Shown piece after piece: positions 55,601-62,770 of a stretch of DNA of 64,000 nt. The DNA comes from Tenacibaculum sp. M341. Its GTDB lineage: Bacteria; Bacteroidota; Bacteroidia; Flavobacteriales; Flavobacteriaceae. The stretch covers positions 1-64,000 of the forward strand of contig NZ_SJXJ01000015.1 in NCBI RefSeq assembly GCF_004337695.1. The letters are read 5' to 3'. The notes below the pieces were generated by a model. That model made no database searches. It had not been told where the DNA came from and saw only the letters and a program-made list of their open reading frames with translations. Position numbers and translations under genes: made by a program. Position 1 is the stretch's first letter. Every line of letters starts with the position of its first letter.

Positions 55601-58600
55601 TTCAGTCAATTAATTAAAGACTTAAACGTTAAAAATGACCCTAGTGGAAGCCCGCTATTTAGTACCATGTTTGTATATCAGAATATGGAAATTCCAAGAC
55701 TGGAGACAGCAGCATTAAAGGCAGCACCATACTTTTTTGATCCGGGAATAGCAAAATTCGATATTACTTTAGAAATTATTGAAAAACCAGATCAATTAGA
55801 GTATTATATTGAGTATGCAAAGGCATTATTCAATAAAGAAAGTATTGTAAGTTTCACTAGTCATTTCAAGAAGTTAATTGAACAAATAGTACAGAATCCA
55901 AATCAGTTAATTTCTGATATGACCTTAGTCTCTGATGATGTTTTACAAGACTATTATTTAAGCACGAAACAACCTACAAAATACACTTCGTTAGAAGTTC
56001 ATGAATTAATAGCTCTAAAAGGAAGAGAAAAGCCAGATTCGATAGCAGTAGTTATGAGAGAGGAAGTTCCGTTAACCTATACCGATTTAGAAAAAAAATC
56101 GAATGTTCTTTCAGAAATACTTAAAGAAAGAGGTGTAAAGAAAAATACCCCCGTAGCTATTATAGCTAACAGGCATATTGATTTTGTTGTTTCTATTCTG
56201 GCGGTTTTAAAAGCAGAAGGATGTTTTATTCCTGTGGAGGCGAGTTATCCAGAAGATAGAATTCGATTTATAGTTGAAGATTGTGGTACTCAAATTATTC
56301 TGGCAGATGAAAATTTAAGCGAAAGCAAATTATTTTCAGAAAGATGGACGTCGACACGTTTAGATACTATAGAAATGGTTTTATTAGCATCAAAAGCTAA
56401 TGATGAGAGATCGATTATTGCTTGTGATAATAGCTTAGCGTATATAATATATACTTCAGGATCTACCGGAAGGCCTAAAGGAGTAAAAGTAGGACATAAT
56501 TCATTAATGAATTACTTAGAATGGGCAAGAAAAGCATATAAGGTTAATGGGGAGTCAACTTTTCCTTTATATACTTCTATTTCATTTGATCTTACATTAA
56601 CTTCAATCTTTTTACCTCTTATTTCAGGAAGTATTTTGAGAATTTACCAAGATATTGACGAGGAATTAGTAATAGAAAGTGTGCTTTTAGATAATCAGGT
56701 AAAAGTATTAAAGGGAACACCTTCACATTTAAAAATTATAAAAGATTCTCCTTTACTAAAAAATAAAATAAAAGAAAGTAGATTAGAGACATTAATTGTA
56801 GGAGGAGAGGCATTACAAAGACAATTAGCGAAAGATATAACTGATCTTTTTGAAGGAAATATTCAAATATTTAATGAATATGGTCCAACAGAAACAACCA
56901 TTGGTTGTGTGGTACATGAATTCAATTCGTTAATAGATAAAGGAAACAATGTTCCAATAGGAAGGGCTATTGCTAATACTCAGGTTTATGTTTTAGATTC
57001 ATATTTAAAACCAGTTCCTTTAGGAGTCTCAGGAGAGTTGTATATTTCTGGGGAAGGCTTATCTGAAGGCTATTTGAATAGGGGAGAACTAACAAAAGAA
57101 AAATTTATTACAAATCCGTTTATATCTGGACAGTTAATGTATCGTTCTGGAGATTTGGTTAAAAGAAAATTAAATGGAAACCTTGAATACTTAGGAAGAT
57201 TAGATGATCAGGTAAAAATTAACGGATATAGAATAGAGCTTGGAGAGCTGGAAAATGTGGTAAGTACACATATGGGAGTTAAGGATGCCTTGGCTGTTTA
57301 TGGGAAGGAAACACCTTTAAGTGTTTATGTTACTTTAGATAATGAGGGAGATTCAAAAAATATTCAGGAAGAAATAAAAAGAGCGTTAAGAAAACAGCTT
57401 CCCGATTATATGATTCCAGCACACATCGTTGTACTAGATAAGATTCCTCTTACTAAAAACGGAAAGGTGGCCTATGATCAATTACCAACACCAATCCAAA
57501 CTTCCAATCAAGAATTTGTAACTCCAGTTTCTGAAATAGAAGAAATGTTGGTAGAAGCATGGAAAGAAGTTTTAGGGAATTTTGAAATAGGAGTTACCAA
57601 TAATTTTTACGAAGAAGGAGGTGATTCTATAAAAGCAATTCAAATAGCATCTATATTATTTGAAAACAATATTGAAGTTAAAGCTAAAGATATACTTACT
57701 TATCCTACGATAAAAGAACTGACGAACTATGTTCAGATAATAGAAACAAATGAAAATGTAGAAGAGTTAGCAGAAAAGGTATTAGAAATTACACCAATTC
57801 AACATTGGTTTTTTGATAGAGAATTGCAAAACCGCGATTTTTATAATCAATCAGTTTTGTTAAAATGGGAAGATAAAATTGAAATAGAAATTCTGTCGGA
57901 AACGTTTGGAAAACTGTTTGAATATCATGATGCTTTACGCTTAAACTATAACGAAAATACAAAAGCTTTTTACTACAGAAAGCAACATGAAAATCTACCT
58001 GTTGAATTTAAGAGAATCAAGCTAGAAGGAACATTTAAAGATTTGCTCAAAGGAGATTTACAGGAAGTATTAATTTCCATTAAAAACTCGATTAATATTG
58101 TTACTACATCTCTGCTAAAAGCAACAATTATAACTGTTGAAGCAGTAGATTACTTATTTATTACAGGGCATCATTTAATCATAGATGGAGTTTCCTGGAG
58201 AATTTTATTGAAAGATCTTTATACTGCCTATACAACAATTAAAAAAGGAGAAGAGGTAAGGTTTCCTAAAAAAACAGCGTCATTAATAGCGTATAAAAAT
58301 GAACTAAAAGATATTTCAAAACAACTAACTTCGGTAGATGCTTCATTCTGGGAAACAATAAAACATAACGAGTTTACAATTTACCCAAATAAAACAATTG
58401 AAAGTAAAGTAAAAAACCAAAAAGTAATAACTACGGAGTTATCCGTTGATGATACGTCGTTTTTACTTAAAGAAGCCAATACTGTTTTTAACACGAATGC
58501 AGAAATACTTTTAATTGTGGCACTAACAAAAACTATTGCTGAAGAATATAAAACAAATCAGGTTACTTTAGAATTAGAAGGCCATGGTAGAGATTTGGAA

Positions 58601-59131
58601 AATATAAATTCATCAAGAACAATAGGTTGGTTTACATCATTATACCCGTTAGGTTTTAAAAATGCGTCATCTATGGAAGAATCTATAAGAGAGACAAAAG
58701 ATCTAATTAAGAGCTTACCGGCAGGAGGAATACAGTATGGTATTCTGAAGTATTTGAATAAAAAGCTGAATAGCTATCTTCCTGAAAACAATATTCGATT
58801 CAATTATTTAGGGCAGTTTTCAAAAGAAACCTCGAACAACCTGTTCTCTTTGGTCAATGAACCTTTAGGTATTGAATCCGATCCTGAAAATCCTACTGGT
58901 GTCATGTTAGAGTTTAATTTAATGGTACTAAATGATACCCTAAAAATACAGACACATTATTTACACAGTGTGGAAAATTATTATCTAACTCAAAAAGTAG
59001 TTGTAAGCTTTAAAGAAAATATATTGAAAGTACTTAATTATCTAAGAGATCAGGATGATATACATTTTACACCTTCAGATTTTGAAGCAGCGCATTTGGA
59101 TAATGATGATTTGAAAATTTTGTTTGAGTAA
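52676..59131 (+). CDS. NRPS: FAAL-T-C-A(Asn)-T-E, fatty-acyl-D-Asn loading synthetase
   Basis: A 2,151-residue assembly-line protein. Domains are: fatty-acyl-AMP ligase (about 1-560; SSGSTGIPKG near 172, MPLTHDMGLIG near 210); carrier 1 (about 575-650; GGNSLK, Ser607); condensation domain (about 663-1090; P788-H789-V-I-I-D793-G); adenylation domain (about 1110-1600; YTSGSTGRPKG near 1260, NEYGPTETT at 1400-1408); carrier 2 (about 1620-1690; GGDSIK, Ser1651); epimerisation domain (about 1700-2120; H1832-H1833-L-I-I-D1837-G, EGHGRD at 1968-1973, NYLGQF). Pocket residues by alignment to GrsA are D1305 L1306 T1309 K1346 I1374 G1376 E1401 I1409 G1410 K1597. That is close to the known Asn code DLTKLGEVGK. 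There is no thioesterase, so the chain must pass to another protein. Predicted product: N-acyl-D-asparaginyl thioester. Confidence 0.93.
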   Translation: MYTLIDVLNNSAKENIVITFIEGSNSEATLRGEELRENAYKVLAFLQSKGIKSGQELVFQIEDNQTFVVVFWGCVLGGIIPVPLTLSRTEDHHHKLFNIWKILKSPHLIVSSDYLSRIEKQAVSFNIASLFTDIKKKALFIKDIFSNDGEAIIAEVKEDDIAYIQFSSGSTGIPKGVTLTHKNLLTNIKGILHGIKSPAEGDSFFSWMPLTHDMGLIGFHLTPFFAGWSHYIMTTSLFIRRPLLWLDKISEHKISFSASPNFGYSYLIRRFKKENVKNLDLSSLRIIVNGAEPISANLCDKFYQVFSDYGLKKNVIFPVYGLAEASLAVTFSDPTEYVKPITIDRKYLGMGDKVHITDKKDSLSLVNVGTPIKDCYVRIVDSNKEPVKEGIIGEIQIEGDNVTEAYYGNDIVTKATIDDEGWLSTGDMGFFYEDCLFVSGRLKDVIFINGQNYYAHDLERVLGEIPEIELGKVVTAGHTNYNGQNETFVFIYFKGTPEKFRDVIKGVKKKINFVFGFEPDFIIPVKDIPKTTSGKVQRYKLIQRYNNAEFNTILEKIKEEVDSSAEKRKYIQPDTAIEHRVKEIWNTVLGHDRFGITDKFFEVGGNSLKGAQILNSFQKEFNIDFDYHKLYEKQTIKEIAHEIENGKNVTPYQEIILQKEQQWYPLTSMQERLYYFWQLSPKAVAYNVPLAIRFQGDLDIKQLENVINNIIDRHEVLRTYFRIQNQKPQQGYVKSLKTVLTVVEIDKENLNTELKKRVQAFDLHQAPLFRFELLKESKDEYVLFMDIPHVIIDGISVGILLKEIFNGYKGQATETLEIQYKDYAVWRNNFIETEKGKEQQKYWANRLLGELPKSELLIDFSRPSIFSYEGEKFPFNIEKEVTNKLKTVAEELNVPLHTIMLAAYTIVLSKHVVAEEVLVGIPVSGRGHYQLQELLGMFVNNLTLRNFPKGNITFRDYLQEVKNNTLNDLTNQNYPFSQLIKDLNVKNDPSGSPLFSTMFVYQNMEIPRLETAALKAAPYFFDPGIAKFDITLEIIEKPDQLEYYIEYAKALFNKESIVSFTSHFKKLIEQIVQNPNQLISDMTLVSDDVLQDYYLSTKQPTKYTSLEVHELIALKGREKPDSIAVVMREEVPLTYTDLEKKSNVLSEILKERGVKKNTPVAIIANRHIDFVVSILAVLKAEGCFIPVEASYPEDRIRFIVEDCGTQIILADENLSESKLFSERWTSTRLDTIEMVLLASKANDERSIIACDNSLAYIIYTSGSTGRPKGVKVGHNSLMNYLEWARKAYKVNGESTFPLYTSISFDLTLTSIFLPLISGSILRIYQDIDEELVIESVLLDNQVKVLKGTPSHLKIIKDSPLLKNKIKESRLETLIVGGEALQRQLAKDITDLFEGNIQIFNEYGPTETTIGCVVHEFNSLIDKGNNVPIGRAIANTQVYVLDSYLKPVPLGVSGELYISGEGLSEGYLNRGELTKEKFITNPFISGQLMYRSGDLVKRKLNGNLEYLGRLDDQVKINGYRIELGELENVVSTHMGVKDALAVYGKETPLSVYVTLDNEGDSKNIQEEIKRALRKQLPDYMIPAHIVVLDKIPLTKNGKVAYDQLPTPIQTSNQEFVTPVSEIEEMLVEAWKEVLGNFEIGVTNNFYEEGGDSIKAIQIASILFENNIEVKAKDILTYPTIKELTNYVQIIETNENVEELAEKVLEITPIQHWFFDRELQNRDFYNQSVLLKWEDKIEIEILSETFGKLFEYHDALRLNYNENTKAFYYRKQHENLPVEFKRIKLEGTFKDLLKGDLQEVLISIKNSINIVTTSLLKATIITVEAVDYLFITGHHLIIDGVSWRILLKDLYTAYTTIKKGEEVRFPKKTASLIAYKNELKDISKQLTSVDASFWETIKHNEFTIYPNKTIESKVKNQKVITTELSVDDTSFLLKEANTVFNTNAEILLIVALTKTIAEEYKTNQVTLELEGHGRDLENINSSRTIGWFTSLYPLGFKNASSMEESIRETKDLIKSLPAGGIQYGILKYLNKKLNSYLPENNIRFNYLGQFSKETSNNLFSLVNEPLGIESDPENPTGVMLEFNLMVLNDTLKIQTHYLHSVENYYLTQKVVVSFKENILKVLNYLRDQDDIHFTPSDFEAAHLDNDDLKILFE

Positions 59132-59164
59132 GTCTATGAATAATAAATCAATAAATGATAATAA

Positions 59165-60349
59165 ATGAAAATGAAGTATAAAACAAAAAAAAGATTCGCT
59201 ATTTTCTCAATGGTATTAGTAGTATTATATTTTTTAGTAACGCTAATTGCCCCCCCTTTATTAGATAAAGGACAAAACAAAACAATAGAAGAGACAACAA
59301 AAGTATCTAATGAAGCTAAAATATTATATAATAACTTAGACTTTGTTGGTGATTTACACTGCGATGCATTATTATGGGATAGGGATCTATCTAAAGAAAA
59401 CGACTATGGTCATGTAGATTTTCAACGAATGAGTAATAGCAATGTAGCATTTCAGGCTTTTACCATTGTTACCAAATCTCCTAAAGGACATAATTTTGAG
59501 AAGACAGATGGTGAAGCTTTCGATAATATTACCTTACTATCCATATTACAAGGGCAATCGGTGACTAATTGGTTTAGCTTATTCAACAGGGCAATGTATC
59601 AATGTAACAAGCTAAAAGGTTATGCAAGAGCTTATAACGACAATTTTATTCTTATTGAAAAGAAAGATGATTTACTCACTTTATTAAAGAAAAGAGCTAC
59701 CAATAAAAAAATAATAGGAGGTATTATTGGTTTAGAAGGAGGGCATTGTCTTGAGGGTGAAATAGAAAACTTTCTAAAGTTGTATGATAACGGAGTTAGG
59801 ATGCTAGGGCTCTCGCATTTTTTTGACAATAAACTTGGCGGATCTGCTCATGGGATTGAAAAAGGAGGAATAACAGAATTTGGAAAGAAAGTTTTAGGAG
59901 AAATGCAAAAAAGAAACATGATTTTGGATATAGCGCATACCTCTGATAAAATGATAAGTGATATTATAAAAACGTATAACGGTCCTATTGTGAGTTCTCA
60001 TACAGGAGTAGATGGAGTTATAGAATCATATAGAAATTTATCCGATGAACAACTAAAACTTTTGGCAAAAAAGGACGCATTAATAGGAGTTGCATTCTTT
60101 CCAGGAGCAATTGGAAATGATGGAATCAGGGGTATTGTTAAAACAATGAAACATGTAAAGGAACTTATAGGAGTAGAACATGTTGCTTTAGGATCTGATT
60201 TTGATGGATCTGTAACTACACCTATAGATGTAACAGGTTATCAATATATTGTTGAAGAAATGTTGCAGCAAAATTTTTCAAAAAGAGAAATAGAAATGAT
60301 AATGGGGGAAAACTTAAAAAACTTCTTGTTAAAAAACTTACCTAATTAA
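59165..60349 (+). CDS. Membrane-anchored dipeptidase, peptidase family M19
   Basis: A 394-residue protein with an N-terminal anchor helix (about 12-30) and the renal-dipeptidase/M19 metal-site residues: H65-x-D67 in GDLHCDALL, E191 in IIGLEGGH, H258 in DIAHTSD, H279 in SSHTG, and D345 in LGSDFDGS. M19 enzymes hydrolyse dipeptides and tolerate a D-residue at the C-terminal position. It begins 34 bases after the NRPS stop and is in the same operon by position. Facing the periplasm, it could trim, activate or detoxify the peptide product; which of these is unknown. Confidence 0.9.
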   Translation: MKMKYKTKKRFAIFSMVLVVLYFLVTLIAPPLLDKGQNKTIEETTKVSNEAKILYNNLDFVGDLHCDALLWDRDLSKENDYGHVDFQRMSNSNVAFQAFTIVTKSPKGHNFEKTDGEAFDNITLLSILQGQSVTNWFSLFNRAMYQCNKLKGYARAYNDNFILIEKKDDLLTLLKKRATNKKIIGGIIGLEGGHCLEGEIENFLKLYDNGVRMLGLSHFFDNKLGGSAHGIEKGGITEFGKKVLGEMQKRNMILDIAHTSDKMISDIIKTYNGPIVSSHTGVDGVIESYRNLSDEQLKLLAKKDALIGVAFFPGAIGNDGIRGIVKTMKHVKELIGVEHVALGSDFDGSVTTPIDVTGYQYIVEEMLQQNFSKREIEMIMGENLKNFLLKNLPN

Positions 60350-60729
60350 TTTAAAAAAACAGTTAAGGAAAACCAACTTTTCTTCAATACAATTTGTCGT
60401 TTGAATTTCAAATTACAAGTGTATTGGTTTACTCTAGTTTTATTCAATACTTAATATTTCAATGTTTAAATAAAAGTACATTGAAGGTATCATGGTGCTC
60501 TTTAATCAAAAAACAAGAGCATTAAAGTATTAAAAAGTCAAAAGTAATTCAAGGAGCACCAAGAAATTCAGAAAATCGTTGGCTGAAATTTAGATAGAAA
60601 AATATGTAATTCTTCTAAATTGGAGTATTGAACCGCTACAATATTCCTAATTATTAGGCTTTAGTGATCTCCTTTTTTTAAGATTTATATACAAATTTAG
60701 AAACTACAATAACCTTAAAATAATACTTT
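60350..60729. other. 380-base gap between M19 and sbnA-like genes
   Basis: No convincing gene is seen. A small hairpin pairs TGCTCTT near 60494-60500 with AAGAGCA near 60513-60519, but no T tract follows. A stop-rich fragment on the + strand near 60535-60595 reads like a short coding remnant without a start. A promoter for the following genes may lie here, but no clean -33/-7 pair is evident. Confidence 0.4.
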
Positions 60730-61689
60730 ATGGTGCTAACAAATATTTTGGAAAAAGTTGGTAAAACACCTTTGATGTCCATTGAGTTGGAATCAAATGA
60801 TCTTATCAATATTTATATGAAACTTGAATTTTACAATCCTACTGGGAGCGTAAAAGATAGAGCAGCATCATATGTAATAGATAAGATTTTAAATACAGGA
60901 ATGATTAATAGGAATACTACACTCATAGAGTCTTCTTCGGGAAATTTTGGAGTAGCACTTTCAGCCTATGCCAAGTTTCATGATTTAAAATTTATTTGTG
61001 TGATTGATAAAAACACCCTACCAATTAATGAAATGCTTATTGAATTAAATGGAGCTGAGATTATAAAAATAAATACTCCAGATATTCATGGAGGATATTT
61101 ACTAAACCGTATTAAAAAAATAAAGCAAATCCTAGCCGAAAGAGAAAATATGTATTGGGTAAATCAATACGAAAACCCATTGAATGCAGAGGCATATTAT
61201 TATTCTTTAGGAGAAGAAATGTGTGAAGAAGCACCGGGAGACATTAATTATGTTTTTATGGGAGTAAGCTCAGGAGGAACTATTACTGGAGTATCAAATC
61301 GAATAAAGAAAAAATTTCCTAATGCTAAGATCATTGCTGTCGATATTTATGGATCTATTGTTTTTGATAAGTCAGCTAAAAAAAGGTACATACCAGGAAT
61401 AGGTTCAAGTATGAAACCAAAAATACTAAAGAAGGCAAAAATAGATGAAGTGGTTTGGGTAGATGAAGTTAACTCCGTAATCGGTTGTAGGGAGCTTTTA
61501 GAGAATCACAATATATATGCTGGAGGATCATCAGGATCCGTATATGCAGGAATAAAGAAATACTTCAGTAACAAGAACATAACATCGCCTGTAAATGTAA
61601 TGTGTATTATGGCAGATCGAGGAGATCGGTATAATACTACCATTTATAATGATGAATGGTTTGAAAAACTGAGAAAAGGAACAATGTAA
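60730..61689 (+). CDS. SbnA-type PLP enzyme for 2,3-diaminopropionate synthesis
   Basis: A 319-residue cysteine-synthase-fold protein. NPTGSVKDRAA carries the PLP lysine K42; SSSGNFGVALSAY (about 67-80) binds the substrate carboxylate; GVSSGGTITGVS (about 178-189) holds the PLP phosphate. The family's SbnA joins O-phospho-L-serine and L-glutamate to form N-(1-amino-1-carboxy-2-ethyl)-glutamate. Pairing with an ornithine-cyclodeaminase-like gene 84 bases downstream is the characteristic SbnA/SbnB signature, which distinguishes it from ordinary cysteine synthase. The length matches SbnA. The short NILEKVGKTPLMSIELE start is standard. Confidence 0.9.
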   Translation: MVLTNILEKVGKTPLMSIELESNDLINIYMKLEFYNPTGSVKDRAASYVIDKILNTGMINRNTTLIESSSGNFGVALSAYAKFHDLKFICVIDKNTLPINEMLIELNGAEIIKINTPDIHGGYLLNRIKKIKQILAERENMYWVNQYENPLNAEAYYYSLGEEMCEEAPGDINYVFMGVSSGGTITGVSNRIKKKFPNAKIIAVDIYGSIVFDKSAKKRYIPGIGSSMKPKILKKAKIDEVVWVDEVNSVIGCRELLENHNIYAGGSSGSVYAGIKKYFSNKNITSPVNVMCIMADRGDRYNTTIYNDEWFEKLRKGTM

Positions 61690-61773
61690 TTTATTAACCC
61701 ATACCATTTGTAGTTTCAAGTTCAAATATTATTCATAAGTAGTATAAATGGTATCAAACATAAAAAAGATGTA

Positions 61774-62742
61774 ATGGTTTACTTAAATGAAAGTCATATA
61801 AAAGAATTAGGATTTAATTGGGAAGAAAATATAGCCACAATTCAACAATCAGTTGAATGTATGGTAGAAGAAGATTATGCTCAACCTATTAAACCCTATT
61901 TGCGCTATAAAGAAAAAACCAATCGAATTATAGCAATGCCAGCTTTTGTTGGTGGAGAAATTAATAAAGCGGGGATAAAGTGGATTGCAAGTTTTCCAAA
62001 TAATATAAAAAATGGACTTCCAAGAGCACACAGTGTAGTTATTTTAAACGATGCTGATACAGGTGTACCTTCTGGTATTCTTAACAGCGGATCGGTTTCT
62101 GCAATTAGAACTGCTTCAGTAAGTGGAATGGTTATGAAACACTATCTAGAAGCAAAAAAGCCAAGAAATGTAAAAGTTGGAATTATTGGATTTGGACCCA
62201 TCGGGCAATGTCATTTAGATATGTGTTATACACTGTTAAAAGACAATTGCGAAGAGATTAAAATTTTTGATTTAAAGGGAGTTAACTTAGAGCATACAAG
62301 TGTTGAGGTAAGGGCTAAAATAACTTTAGTAGACTCATGGGAAGAAGCTTATAAAAATGCCGATGTTTTTATGACATGTACAGTATCTAAAGCTACTTAT
62401 ATTGATATGGAACCTAAACCAGGGTCACTACATTTAAACGTTTCATTAAGAGATTATAAAGCAGAAACCTATGAGTGGTTTTCAAAAGCCATGATTGTTG
62501 ATAATTGGGAAGAAATTTGCAGAGAAAATACAGATGTAGAGAATTTCCATTTAGAAAAAGGATTGCAAAAAGAAGATACTAAATCAATACTCGATCTGGT
62601 AAACTCAAATATTTTTTCAACGATAGAAGAAAGCCAAGCGGTTATGTTTAACCCAATGGGAATGGCTGCTTTTGATATTGCTATATCCGAAAACTACGTT
62701 AAAAGAGCTATTGAAAATAAGGTAGGAGTATTTCTAAATTAA
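61774..62742 (+). CDS. SbnB-type dehydrogenase for 2,3-diaminopropionate synthesis
   Basis: A 322-residue member of the ornithine cyclodeaminase/mu-crystallin fold, with a Rossmann motif GIIGFGPIGQCHLDMC (about 136-151). The substrate-side stretches are RIIAMPAFVGGEINKAGIKW and LNSGSVSAIRTASVSG. SbnB oxidatively cleaves the SbnA product to L-2,3-diaminopropionate plus 2-oxoglutarate with NAD. Together with the SbnA-type gene it provides the unusual amino acid for a nonribosomal product. No siderophore synthetase genes are seen nearby. Confidence 0.9.
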   Translation: MVYLNESHIKELGFNWEENIATIQQSVECMVEEDYAQPIKPYLRYKEKTNRIIAMPAFVGGEINKAGIKWIASFPNNIKNGLPRAHSVVILNDADTGVPSGILNSGSVSAIRTASVSGMVMKHYLEAKKPRNVKVGIIGFGPIGQCHLDMCYTLLKDNCEEIKIFDLKGVNLEHTSVEVRAKITLVDSWEEAYKNADVFMTCTVSKATYIDMEPKPGSLHLNVSLRDYKAETYEWFSKAMIVDNWEEICRENTDVENFHLEKGLQKEDTKSILDLVNSNIFSTIEESQAVMFNPMGMAAFDIAISENYVKRAIENKVGVFLN

Positions 62743-62770
62743 AAAAAACTAACCCTCAAAAAATAACTAT

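Noticed and set aside
60530-60600. Short peptide precursor gene in the gap before the sbnA-like gene
   Set aside because: The frame has no plausible start codon and is cut by stops; it reads at most as a coding remnant.
60730-62742. Staphyloferrin B siderophore cluster
   Set aside because: Only the diaminopropionate pair is present. No IucA/IucC-type synthetases, decarboxylase or iron-uptake genes are seen, and the neighbour is an Asn-type NRPS.
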